Source of the DNA: Chitinispirillales bacterium ANBcel5
GTDB lineage: Bacteria > Fibrobacterota > Chitinivibrionia > Chitinivibrionales > Chitinispirillaceae
NCBI GenBank assembly: GCA_029688955.1
Contig: JARUKZ010000023.1
Coordinates: 1 to 64,000 of the forward strand
Reading direction: 5' to 3'
DNA: 64,000 nucleotides
Below the pieces are notes generated by a model. The model worked only from the letters and a program-made list of their open reading frames with translations. It was not told where the DNA came from and did not search any database. The position numbers were made by a program, and so were the translations under genes. Shown here piece by piece: positions 17,160-26,568 of the stretch; positions within the stretch are counted from its first letter, which is position 1; each line of letters begins with the position of its first letter.

Positions 17160-17705
17160 TTTGAGACCCAATCAGCCAGGGTAGGAAACCCTTCACTGAT
17201 AGAGGAAAACCCTTCAGGTTATGATAGAGATAGTACCGTGTTATCTTCTAAAGCTGAAAGGATTTTGGTTTATTTACCAACACCAAAGCCCGGTACGACG
17301 ATGTAATACCCCAAAGCCCAGGGTAGAAGAAACCCTGGGCTAATATAACAAAACCTTTCAGGTTATTATATCTACATTCACAAGGTTTTGGGTTAAGGCA
17401 GCGATAATTGCTGTGTGATCAAATCATTATAATCATGGCATTTACATCCTGCCCAAAAACAAACATTCGGAACTTCGATAGAATACCCCAAAGGGGTTAT
17501 TTATATTAGCCCCGGGTTTCCTACCCGGGGCGGTTTTCTGGGGCGGATTCTCTACCTGGGGCGATCTGGCATCTTCTAAGGCAGGAAGATTTCTGGAATA
17601 CCTGACCAATCTGTGGTTTCCCTTCCTCCCGCGATTACAACCCAAGGGTCCCCCCAAATGGATCCCTGGCCTCCGTAGCTACAGCGTAGGAGGCCCCTCC
17701 CTTAA
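17160..17705. repeat. Repeat B: rearranged copy of the intergenic repeat
   Basis: This non-coding stretch carries blocks of repeat A in altered order: AGCCAGGGTAGGAAACCC (17173), a block with a perfect 10-base hairpin AGCCCAGGGT/ACCCTGGGCT (17313-17339), ATACCCCAAAGGGG (17483), and the start of the closing block GGTCCCCCCAAATGG (near 17648), after which it diverges. A second strong hairpin, GCCCCGGGT/ACCCGGGGC, lies at 17509-17531. It separates the minus-strand effector operon from the plus-strand lipoprotein gene, so promoters of both must lie in or beside it. Confidence 0.65.
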
Positions 17706-17793
17706 TCAGAAATTCTCATATCAGAGCGTAAATTTAGTATATTGTCACAGATATCTTTTTTATTCCAAACCGCTTACCTTGAGGAGTTACAAC

Positions 17794-20700
17794 ATGAGAC
17801 AGCTCTTACTGTTTTTGCTCTGCTCACTTGTTTTATTTAGCATATCATGTAGAAATCCTCAAGATCCCATGGAACGTGCCTCGTTCAATTTATACCTGTA
17901 TGATGAAGAAAGCCCGATTATTGCCGGTGAACCTTTTACGGTCATAATGGATCTGGAGGGTGGTAACTACATTGAGCGGTTCACTGTTGAATTTGGGGAC
18001 TCAAGAGACCCTGAAACTATTGATACGCTTAGCACTGATGACTGGGATGAAAACCTACCGCTGACCCTCACCTACGATTCGGCCGATACCTATACACTCT
18101 TAATAACAGTTGAATTTCTACGCAATGTGCGAAGAGAGGCAGAGCTTGATTTGAAAGTTTATCCTGGTTACAGTATTATATACAACAGCTCCGACCACGA
18201 TTCCGGCGATGTACCTCAAAATACCATGCGCTACAAAGCCGGCGAGAGTGCAACAGTCCTTGGTAATAGCGGCGGGCTCACAAGAGAGGGGTTTGAGTTT
18301 TTTGGATGGAGTACTGATAGCGACTCCTCCTCCGCGATAGTTAAAGCAGGAGACACGCTTATCATAGACGAGGAGGATATATACCTCTATGCCCGGTGGG
18401 CTAAGGTAAGCGTAACAGACAGTTTCACGGTAAGATTTGACCATAATTACGATTCGTTAGTCACCACACAGATTGTTGCTGATGGAGCGATTTTAGAAAA
18501 ACCCTCCGAGCCTCAAAAAAGAAAGGGCTATACTTTTGAAGGGTGGTACAGTGATCAGAGTATGAATGAGGAGTGGAATTTTAAAGAAGAAGTAATAATC
18601 AGCGACACTACCCTTTTTGCCTACTGGAATGTTGTTACCTACGAAATCTCTTACACTCTTAACAACGGAAGCAACCACGACGATAATCCCAGGTTCTACA
18701 CTATAGAATCTGAAGCTATATCACTAAAGAATGCATCAAGAGAGGGTTTTAGTTTTCTTGGGTGGTTTGTGGATTCGGTAAGGATATCACAGATAGAGAG
18801 TGGTTCAACGGGTGACCTGACATTAGAGGCAAAGTGGACAGAAGACCCGGTATTTTTTATTGCCTATCATGGAAACGGCAATACTGGCGGCAGCGCTCCC
18901 GACACAGCACTTTATGAAGAGGGGGCAGAGGTTACTATGGCCGGAGCAGGTAGCCTTACCCGCACGGGACATCAATTCGTGGGCTGGAATACCGATCCGG
19001 ATGGAGAAGGCGACTCCTTTGATCCCAATGACACATTTGAGATGGGAGCTGATGACCTCATAGTACATGCGCAGTGGGAGCCAAAAGTGTACACCGTTTC
19101 GTTTGATAGCAATGGTGGTTCAGAAGTAGACTCACAGAGAGTTAATCATGGAGAGAATGCAGAAGAGCCAGATGTACCGCAGAGGGAAGGGTACCGTTTC
19201 AGTGGATGGTACAGAGACAGAAGCCTTACCGCTTTATTTGATTTTCAGGAAATCGCGATAGAACATGATCGTACAATCTATGCAAAGTGGACACCACTTC
19301 CCAATACCGTTAACTTTGATGCCAATGATGGCTCAGGGAGTATGGATCCTCAGACTATTGCCACCGACCAAACAGCACCTCTTGACTCAAACCAGTTTAG
19401 CCGTGCAGGGTACACCTTTAACGGTTGGAATACCGAACCTGATGGCAGTGGTGAATCTTATGAGGATGAAGCAGAGTTTACCATGGGAACAGAGGGGGTA
19501 ATCCTCTATGCTCAATGGAATGCAAATAATAATACTTTAAGGTTCGATACCAATGGGGGAAGCGGCGTAATGGATCCGCAGATTATTGCCACTGACCAAA
19601 CAGTACCGCTTGACTCCAACCGGTTTAACCGTACAGGTTATAGCTTTGATGGTTGGAATACCGAAACCGATGGCAGTGGTGTATCTTATGAGGATGAAGC
19701 AGAGTTTACCATGGGAGCAGAGGATGTAATCCTCTACGCCCAGTGGAATGTCAAGCAATACACGATCACTTTTAACAGTAAGGGTGGTACTGAGGTCGAT
19801 TCTATGACTCAGGATTTTGGTACTGCAGTTAGCGCCCCTGATGACCCGGAACGTGCGGGTTATGCCTTTGAAGGTTGGGAGCCTGAGCTTCCTGAGACCA
19901 TGCCTGCTGAGAATATTAAGCATACCGCCCAATGGAGTGCAAACGAAAACACCATAACGTTCAATGCTAATGGGGGAAGTGGCGTAATGGATCCGCAGAT
20001 ACTTGCCACCGACCAAACAACACCTCTTGACTCAAACCAGTTTAGCCGTACAGGTCACACTTTTGATGGTTGGAATACCGAAACCGATGGTAGCGGTGAT
20101 GCTTATGAGGATGGAGCAGAGTTTATCATGGGAACAGAGGGGCTAACACTCTATGCTCAATGGCAGATAAACCAGTACACGATCACTTTTGACAGTAATG
20201 GTGGCACTGAAATCGATCCAATAACTCAGGACTTTGGCACGGATATAACCACACCGGAAGAGCCCACCCGTGAGGGGTATTTTTTTAAAGGGTGGGAACC
20301 TGAACTGCCTGATACTATGCCGGCAGAGAATAGAACACTAACTGCCCGATGGGGGCATCCGATGGTGCTTGTCTTTAACACAGAGCTATCGCCAGGAACA
20401 ACTATAGCACTTCCCCTAAATGGTGATGTGAATGTTGTAGTTGATTGGGGTGATGGCAATAGAGATACAATTCGCAGTAGAGGCGATTATGATCACACAT
20501 ATAACGATGAAAATGAATACGAAGTGTCAATTATAGGTGAGCTGACCCACTATGGTCGGATAGGTTCAAGTAACGTGCCAAGTTATAGTAAATTGCGTAA
20601 GGTAACAAACTTTGGTGATCTTGGTATTACCTCTTTACATGGAGCATTCCGGGGCGCAGAAAACCTTGAGGAAGTACCGAATTTTTTGCCAGAGAGTGTT

Positions 20701-21807
20701 ACTGATATGAGGTCCATGTTTGCGGAAGCCACCTCCTTTAACCAGGACATCGGGTCGTGGGATGTCTCCAGTGTTACCAATATGGCTTATATGTTTTCTG
20801 GTGCCTGGAGATTTAACCAGGACATCGGGTCGTGGGATGTCTCCAGTGTTACCAATATGGCTTATATGTTTTCTGGTGCCTGGAGATTTAACCAGGACAT
20901 CGGGGCGTGGGATGTCTCCAGTGTAACCAATATGGCTTATATGTTTTATCGGCACTTATCATTTAACCAGGATATCGGCTCATGGGATGTCTCCAGTGTA
21001 ACCAATATGGCTTATATGTTTTATGGTGCCTGGACATTTAACCAGAATATCGGCTCGTGGAATGTCTCCAGTGTTACCACAATGGAGGAAATGTTCAGTG
21101 GTGCCACCTCCTTTGACCAGAATATCGGGCGGTGGGATGTTTCCAATGTCAATAGTATGCTTGGCATGTTTAACAGAGCTGAATCCTTTAACCAAAATAT
21201 AGCGTCGTGGGATGTGTCAAGGGTTACCAATGTGGCGTCTATGTTTGCAAGTGCCACTTCCTTTAACCAGGATATCGGGGAGTGGAATGTCTCCGGTGTA
21301 ACAAATATGGCGGGAATGTTTTCTTATGCCTCTTCCTTTGACCAGGATATCAGTTTATGGGATGTTTCAAGTGTCACCGATATGGAAGAAATGTTTGCAG
21401 GAGCCACCTCCTTTAACCAGGATATCGGGTCGTGGAACGTGTCAAATGTTACCAATATGAGAATTGTGTTTTTTGGTGCCACCTCCTTTAACCAGGATAT
21501 CGGATCGTGGGATGTTTCAAGTGTCACAGATATGTCTGGTATGTTTTACGGTGCCACCTCCTTTGACCAGAATACCGGAAATTGGGATGTGTCAAGTGTC
21601 ACCATGATGGACTGGATGTTTGAAGGAGTTACCCTTTCTGTAGAAAACTATGATGCCCTGCTTAATGGGTGGGCAACTCAAGATCTTCAGAGTGGAGTGC
21701 GCTTTGGTGTTGGAAACAGCCAGTACTCTTCAGATGCAGCAGATGCACGAAATATACTTGAAAACGATTTTAATTGGGCTATTACAGATGGTGGTTTAGC
21801 GGAATAA
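17794..21807 (+). CDS. Giant surface lipoprotein with InlB-type and BspA (DUF285) repeats
   Basis: The 1337-residue product begins with a lipoprotein signal (lipobox SISC, Cys about residue 19). A PKD-like domain follows (about 30-125). Next come ten InlB/Listeria-Bacteroides repeats (about 127-855), each opening with a strand such as [10 protein letters not shown] and closing with YAQW- or AKW-type residues. A second short PKD-like segment ([11 protein letters not shown]) follows, then twelve 25-residue DUF285 repeats of the form [16 protein letters not shown] (about 942-1282). The family ending ITDGGL closes the chain. ATG 17794 has GAGGAG 7 bases upstream. Such proteins are surface adhesins or ligand-binding proteins. 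Repeats near 20737 and 20812 are identical at DNA level, so repeat number probably varies. Confidence 0.85.
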   Translation: MRQLLLFLLCSLVLFSISCRNPQDPMERASFNLYLYDEESPIIAGEPFTVIMDLEGGNYIERFTVEFGDSRDPETIDTLSTDDWDENLPLTLTYDSADTYTLLITVEFLRNVRREAELDLKVYPGYSIIYNSSDHDSGDVPQNTMRYKAGESATVLGNSGGLTREGFEFFGWSTDSDSSSAIVKAGDTLIIDEEDIYLYARWAKVSVTDSFTVRFDHNYDSLVTTQIVADGAILEKPSEPQKRKGYTFEGWYSDQSMNEEWNFKEEVIISDTTLFAYWNVVTYEISYTLNNGSNHDDNPRFYTIESEAISLKNASREGFSFLGWFVDSVRISQIESGSTGDLTLEAKWTEDPVFFIAYHGNGNTGGSAPDTALYEEGAEVTMAGAGSLTRTGHQFVGWNTDPDGEGDSFDPNDTFEMGADDLIVHAQWEPKVYTVSFDSNGGSEVDSQRVNHGENAEEPDVPQREGYRFSGWYRDRSLTALFDFQEIAIEHDRTIYAKWTPLPNTVNFDANDGSGSMDPQTIATDQTAPLDSNQFSRAGYTFNGWNTEPDGSGESYEDEAEFTMGTEGVILYAQWNANNNTLRFDTNGGSGVMDPQIIATDQTVPLDSNRFNRTGYSFDGWNTETDGSGVSYEDEAEFTMGAEDVILYAQWNVKQYTITFNSKGGTEVDSMTQDFGTAVSAPDDPERAGYAFEGWEPELPETMPAENIKHTAQWSANENTITFNANGGSGVMDPQILATDQTTPLDSNQFSRTGHTFDGWNTETDGSGDAYEDGAEFIMGTEGLTLYAQWQINQYTITFDSNGGTEIDPITQDFGTDITTPEEPTREGYFFKGWEPELPDTMPAENRTLTARWGHPMVLVFNTELSPGTTIALPLNGDVNVVVDWGDGNRDTIRSRGDYDHTYNDENEYEVSIIGELTHYGRIGSSNVPSYSKLRKVTNFGDLGITSLHGAFRGAENLEEVPNFLPESVTDMRSMFAEATSFNQDIGSWDVSSVTNMAYMFSGAWRFNQDIGSWDVSSVTNMAYMFSGAWRFNQDIGAWDVSSVTNMAYMFYRHLSFNQDIGSWDVSSVTNMAYMFYGAWTFNQNIGSWNVSSVTTMEEMFSGATSFDQNIGRWDVSNVNSMLGMFNRAESFNQNIASWDVSRVTNVASMFASATSFNQDIGEWNVSGVTNMAGMFSYASSFDQDISLWDVSSVTDMEEMFAGATSFNQDIGSWNVSNVTNMRIVFFGATSFNQDIGSWDVSSVTDMSGMFYGATSFDQNTGNWDVSSVTMMDWMFEGVTLSVENYDALLNGWATQDLQSGVRFGVGNSQYSSDAADARNILENDFNWAITDGGLAE
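20737..20961 (+). repeat. 75-bp near-identical tandem repeats inside the lipoprotein gene
   Basis: Units of 75 bases, each encoding 25 residues, begin at 20737, 20812 and 20887. The first two are nearly identical throughout, and the third differs by a few bases (GGGGCG for GGGTCG, then a diverged end). The high DNA identity, compared with the more diverged later units, indicates recent expansion or conversion, and slipped-strand or recombinational copy-number change is likely. Confidence 0.75.
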
Positions 21808-21879
21808 TAAACAAAGCTTTCCCTGGCCTCATACGCAGAAGCTATCGCTACGGAGGTCACATTCTTTCCTCAGCCTTAT

Positions 21880-22500
21880 CGGTAAAATCAACGAATATCC
21901 CGCACTTTCAGCGCTTGGAATCTTTTTTGCGCCAGCACCCGGGGCTGCGCCAGAAGACTGGCTTACCCCGGGCTATCATATGCCGCGCTTTCAGCGCTTA
22001 AGAGGAGAGATCAAGACACCATCAGCCAGGGTAGGAAACCCATCGCTGATAGAGGAAAACCTTTCATGTTATTATAATGCCAGTGCCGATCAATTTACGC
22101 CTGAAAATGTCGCTATAATACCCCAAAGGGGTTTACTATATTAGCCCCAGGTTTCTCTACTTGGGGCTATCTGGTATCTTCTAAGGCAGTAAGGATTTTG
22201 GGATGCCTGGACTAATCTGTGAATTTCCATATCTTTATCGTATATTAGAACAGTCACGCCTCTCGACTACGCTTGAGGAACTGCTTAAGGGCATTGTCAA
22301 TAATACCCAGCTGAGGTGTAGATACATTCCTTCATTCCAAATTCCAAATTCCTCCCGCGATCATAGCCCAAGGGTCCCCCCAAACGGGTCCTTCCACGCT
22401 TTCATCATTGACGCCCGGGGGTGACCCAGTCTATCGCCTTTAGCCCCAAAAAATCTTTCCTTTTATCTATAATTAGTAATTTTGGTATCGCCTTTACCCC
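21880..22500. repeat. Repeat C: nearly full copy of the intergenic repeat
   Basis: This is a direct repeat of positions 240-880, in the same orientation and with the same block order, at high identity by eye: the paired TCAGCGCT blocks, CCAGGGTAGGAAACCC, ATACCCCAAAGGGG, CGCCTCTCGACTACGCT and the closing block with GACGCCCGGGGGTGACCC. After the normal closing ATTAGTAAT a second short tail, TATCGCCTTTACCCCCAT, leads without a gap into the propeller gene fragment at 22501. No gene is supported in this stretch or in 21808-21879. Confidence 0.75.
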
Positions 22501-22835
22501 CATCAAATTCTCAGATAGTTGCACTCAATTTAAACACGGAAGGAAAAATTGTGGTGAGTGAAAATATGGCTGGTTATATGGGGGAACCTCAGTTATGGGA
22601 AAATGTAGTTGTGTGGCAAAACTACAATGATAGAAACATGTGGAAAGCTGAAGTTGAAAATGATCAGAGCAGTATCTCTATCAACCGCAATAGAAACATA
22701 CCAGCCGCTCAGAGATCAATTTCAAATAACACTGTCTATGATTTGTCTGGCAGGAAGATAGATAAAAGAAGTGCTTCGGGTGTGTTTCTTAAAACCGGAC
22801 AGAGTAAAAGTATAAAAATAAGAGCAGTAAAATAG
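22501..22835 (+). pseudogene. Truncated 3' copy of the propeller/sorting-domain gene
   Basis: These 335 bases align without a gap to 9938-10272, the last 335 bases of the propeller gene, including the last blade (WENVVVWQNYND) and the whole C-terminal sorting domain. About 11 of 110 residues differ, mostly conservatively. Everything upstream is replaced by repeat C, so signal peptide and most blades are gone. A short frame beginning in the repeat at 22482 reads through, but it would give a protein without an export signal. I treat it as a remnant of a duplicated locus. Confidence 0.8.
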
Positions 22836-23318
22836 CACCTATTTATGATCATTCATTGATTGCCAAGGTGCTTTAGAGGGCTACCTTTTGCCCTGCTTGT
22901 GCAAACATCATCCTACATTTATCAAAACTGCTGCTTTCTTTGCCTATGCAAAACTGTATATACATTCCTTGTGCAGATAAAATCAAGACCATTTTTGAAT
23001 CTGCAAAATGTATGAGTAAAATTCGAATCAAGCATTGATATATCGTGCAAAATCTGGTACTCTGCTTTTTCTCAACAATCCATTGAACTTCTCACAATCG
23101 CAGATTTTTACACTCTAAACTCTCGTTTTCTTACCATTACATTCTTATCTTTCGGCTATATTTATATACTGACTGTTTTAAGGTATTGAACATTTTGGAC
23201 CGATTTGGAAGATGTTTTATGTTTTTTTTAGAAACTTGAGTGTGAATGTAGTAGTTTAATTTAAAAAGTAATGTACTTAGAATGGGAGTATGGTATGTAC
23301 TCAAATGCCGGGGCAAAA
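22836..23318. other. Intergenic region upstream of the first VWA gene
   Basis: No gene is supported in this gap of about 480 bases. The first 60 bases resemble the sequence after the intact propeller gene and contain a weak hairpin AGGGC/GCCCT. The remainder is AT-rich and must contain the promoter of the VWA gene at 23319; I cannot point to a definite site. Confidence 0.4.
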
Positions 23319-25916
23319 ATGGTGAAAAGGTTAACAATTGTTCTGTTACTGCTACATTTTAATGTCTTTTCTGGAAATGAAATATGCGAGCTTGTGTTTG
23401 AGAGTTGTCCTGAAAATTTTCATGGTGATACAATCGATGTTCCTGCCAGTGTTGTGGCACTTTCTGCCGGTATACAGGCATGTGATATTTTGCAGGTAGA
23501 AGAAGGAATGATCAGAGATACAACTCCACCGGCTATCATGTTTATTATTGACCACTCAGGTTCGATGATGTATCACTACAGTCAGTTACCCGATTACCCC
23601 ATGGATCCAATGGGTACCAGGTACACTGTGACCCGGGATTTAATTGATACTCTTCACAGAACAATTCCTGATGCTGAGGTGGGGATTGCGATATTTGGTG
23701 AACATCTCTTTTTAGATTCCGATAACCATCCTCATGTACAGCAAATGGGAACCAGAAGTTTTCCTACCGCCTCATATATGCCCTTAATGAGATTAGATCA
23801 AACCTACGGTAGCGACACTACTGCTATGCTTGGGTATGAGATACTGATGGATCTTATTGAGGTGGAAATGAAGGATACTGCTCATGATGGGTTTTCATAT
23901 CAGTTTGCCGATTTAATTTATCAACCGGAATTTGATATGCCCAAATCTACCAATATAAACAGTGGTTTTGATGCTGCCAAGGATGCCTTCAGGAATACCG
24001 ATATACCAACAGATAATCAGTTTGTAATATTTCTTTCAGATGGAGAGGCTAACCGTCCCAGATGGGGAAATGAGTGGGAGCATGTGGAGGGAGTAGATGT
24101 TCCTACCACCTTTACCGTATTTTTCACTAATGATGAACAACCGCCAAACTCACTAATAGAAATGACAGAAAATATTAGAAACAGTGAATACACAGCAAAT
24201 AATTTCTACAGCGACATATGGGCTATACAAACTGAGTATAATGTTTTAATGGATCTGTTGAAAGATCAGGTAATGCGGCCCTTTCTTAGTGTAGAATCCG
24301 GTTTCCCCTATGATTTCGTTTATAATGACAGGCCCTACGTAAGGCGTACTGATGACGGGGAGTTTTTCTGGGAAGAGCGGTATCCACTGCACCCCCAAAA
24401 AACCACGTTAAATTTAGAGATAAGTTATGAAATAGAAAACCCTGAAACCGGGGAAATTAATGATACTACTTACATATCCACTATATACTTGAATCGTATG
24501 GAAGATATCGGTATGCCCGATGGTTTCAGTATCACTTGCTGGGATCGACCTCAGTTAAGTGTCAGATATGAAGGCTCAAGAATAAATATGGTAAGAGAGT
24601 ACATGGATACACTTGAACTTTTTTTCGACCCAGGAACAGAAAAACACTCACAAGTTCAGGTTCAGGTGAAAACAATTGAAACTGAGAGTGATCTGGAAGT
24701 GTTTGACCTTGTAGAGCAGGAGGATGGAACATGGCTGGTCAGATTCAGACGTTTGGTAAGTGAGAATCCTGTGGTGGATGATGGAGTTCTGCAGCACAAA
24801 TTGTCCGACAGCATTATTGTTGAGTATCGTAACCCTGATATCCCTCTTGACACCATTCGTCTGGCGCTTCCCTTTGAACTCAGCCGCATAATCGAAATCA
24901 ACAGAGCCGTTTACTATGATAACAGTGCAGATGGGTTTATCGATAGTATTTTTATATCCACCAGTCACTCTTTAACAGATGAAGAGGCTGATCATTTTGC
25001 CTCTCAATTCATACTCCCGGCTTATCGGGGATTTAAAGTAGATTCTGTCTCTTCTGTAGGGGGTGGAGTAGCGCTTCATGTGAGGGAAGAGGGCGGTACA
25101 ATGCCACGGACAGGTATCACTGAAGCTGATCAGGTTGTTGTAATAGGTGGGTGGATGCCAAATGGGGGGCTTATCGAATCATCTGTTATAAAAGTGGAAG
25201 ACATGGTAGCACCTGTCATTTTAAGTGCTCAGTTTATTTCCGATGGCTCTATCACAGATACTTTAATTGTCACCTTTTCTGAACAGGTCCAAAACATTTC
25301 TGATAATGAACCCTTTCTGTTGAGTACTTCTGAAAATCAACAATACTACTTAGTGCTTGATTCTGCAGCAACTACCGACAACATCGTTTTCAGATTTCCT
25401 GTAACTAACATTAGAAATGTTACATTTGTGAATAACAACGACTCTATATGGATCAATTTTATTTCCGATATCAGGGATGAAGCTTCAAATTATCAGCGTA
25501 ACCCCTTAAACAGAAGAGTTTTGCTGAATGTGAAAATAAAACCATATAATCTGGTTGCCCGGGTGATCAACAATCCCTACGAGCCTTCGCGATCACAAAT
25601 ACCTCAATTTATCAGAGCACTCGATCCAACACTTTCTCTGTACGGGCAGGTGGTGATTATCGAGCCTGAGGAGACACTTAGAAGAAATGTTACCCTCAAA
25701 GGCAAAGCTTTCATTTATGATGTGGTTAAAAACCCAGTACTAACCGATATCGAACTGTTAGCCGATGAGAGTCAAAACAGGTTGTATCTGGTGTGGGATG
25801 GAAGAAACAGTAACGGTCGCAAAGTTGGTAGTGGTACATACCAGGCTGTTTTTCAAATCAACGATAATCAGGGATTGAATGAAAGGAAAACCGTGCGGAT
25901 CGGAGTGAGGCAATAA
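23319..25916 (+). CDS. Secreted VWA-domain protein with FlgD-like C-terminal domain, paralogue 1
   Basis: The 865-residue protein has a signal peptide and a von Willebrand A domain with a MIDAS motif DHSGS (near 77) and FLSDGEANRP (near 237). Several Ig-like or calcium-binding-like segments follow, including YYDNSADGFIDSI (near 530) and a domain starting APVILSAQF (near 635). The ending is FlgD-like (YLVWDGRNSNG, GTYQAVFQI). The VWA domain suggests metal-dependent adhesion and the C-terminal fold is a known export/sorting tail in FCB-group bacteria. ATG 23319 is chosen because the paralogue at 26569 starts at the same point; ATG 23295, 6 bases after GGGAG, is an alternative. A strong hairpin terminator follows the stop. 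Confidence 0.8.
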   Translation: MVKRLTIVLLLLHFNVFSGNEICELVFESCPENFHGDTIDVPASVVALSAGIQACDILQVEEGMIRDTTPPAIMFIIDHSGSMMYHYSQLPDYPMDPMGTRYTVTRDLIDTLHRTIPDAEVGIAIFGEHLFLDSDNHPHVQQMGTRSFPTASYMPLMRLDQTYGSDTTAMLGYEILMDLIEVEMKDTAHDGFSYQFADLIYQPEFDMPKSTNINSGFDAAKDAFRNTDIPTDNQFVIFLSDGEANRPRWGNEWEHVEGVDVPTTFTVFFTNDEQPPNSLIEMTENIRNSEYTANNFYSDIWAIQTEYNVLMDLLKDQVMRPFLSVESGFPYDFVYNDRPYVRRTDDGEFFWEERYPLHPQKTTLNLEISYEIENPETGEINDTTYISTIYLNRMEDIGMPDGFSITCWDRPQLSVRYEGSRINMVREYMDTLELFFDPGTEKHSQVQVQVKTIETESDLEVFDLVEQEDGTWLVRFRRLVSENPVVDDGVLQHKLSDSIIVEYRNPDIPLDTIRLALPFELSRIIEINRAVYYDNSADGFIDSIFISTSHSLTDEEADHFASQFILPAYRGFKVDSVSSVGGGVALHVREEGGTMPRTGITEADQVVVIGGWMPNGGLIESSVIKVEDMVAPVILSAQFISDGSITDTLIVTFSEQVQNISDNEPFLLSTSENQQYYLVLDSAATTDNIVFRFPVTNIRNVTFVNNNDSIWINFISDIRDEASNYQRNPLNRRVLLNVKIKPYNLVARVINNPYEPSRSQIPQFIRALDPTLSLYGQVVIIEPEETLRRNVTLKGKAFIYDVVKNPVLTDIELLADESQNRLYLVWDGRNSNGRKVGSGTYQAVFQINDNQGLNERKTVRIGVRQ

Positions 25917-25966
25917 GTTATGTAAGCTGCATACGGCAATTTATGCTGTTTACATAACTTATTTTT
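25914..25966 (+). terminator. AT-rich hairpin terminator after the first VWA gene
   Basis: A perfect 12-base inverted repeat, TAAGTTATGTAA (25914-25925) and TTACATAACTTA (25950-25961), begins in the stop codon itself and is followed by ATTTTT. The loop contains a further partial pairing, GCAT/ATGC. It should separate the first VWA gene from the operon beginning at 26569. Confidence 0.65.
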
Positions 25967-26568
25967 GGGAGACAAAAACTGCTTTAATTCCATGTAGATT
26001 ATTCACCCCATTATAATTCATGTATCTAACTGAAACAATATCAATGAGATAAGCTTTTTGTAGATGCTTTTAAGCTGATGGTGGGGTGTACACACCTCAG
26101 ATTTTAGTTCAAAAAAGAGGGTGTATGTATGTAAGTTGTTGATATGAAATAAAATAAAAATTTGGACAGGAATTTGCTTGTTAAATAAACACCATTTACT
26201 ATGCAAAATTTTACCTAAAGAGAAAAGTTGAGCACAAAACTAACCACAGACTTGTTAAGGTTCATAAAAATAGTGATACTTTTTTCAACGAAAAGAGTGC
26301 ACATAACATAGTTAAACATAGAATACTGTTCTGTTTTTTTATAATTTATCTGAATATAGTAGATATATTTACGGGTAAGTAAGAGAAAACAATTTTTGTG
26401 TGGTCATTTGAGACAACACCTTGTGGTAAAAACACCTATTTTAGCCTGTTTGGGAGCTTTATGCCGGGAGTAGGTGGTGTTGATATTTAAAAGGCTTTAA
26501 TTGCATAGTTAATATAGTATAGAGTCTGCAACCGACAGAAGTGTACGTGCAAGGTTGAAAGGGTAAAG
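25967..26568. other. Long intergenic region upstream of the second VWA operon
   Basis: About 600 bases carry no supported gene. The region is AT-rich and contains the 18-bp inverted repeat at 26082-26099 and a looser inverted repeat, AACACCTATT near 26429 against AGTAGGTGGTGTT near 26471. The unusual length for this gene-dense genome suggests a regulated promoter. Confidence 0.45.
26082..26099. promoter_or_regulatory. Candidate operator, second copy of the 18-bp palindrome
   Basis: The sequence TGGGGTG-TACA-CACCTCA has the same arms as the site at 1061-1078 upstream of the polysaccharide operon. AGTTCAAAA follows a few bases downstream. It lies about 470 bases before the second VWA gene. Co-regulation of the polysaccharide and VWA operons is an inference from these two sites only. 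Confidence 0.4.

Noticed and set aside
20620-21640. Regular 75-bp repeats as a possible CRISPR array
   Set aside because: The period is an exact multiple of three, the frame is open throughout, and the units encode DUF285 repeats; there are no unique spacers.
1-22500. Repeats A, B and C as insertion sequences or an integrated phage
   Set aside because: No transposase, integrase or phage structural gene is visible, and no target-site duplication could be identified.
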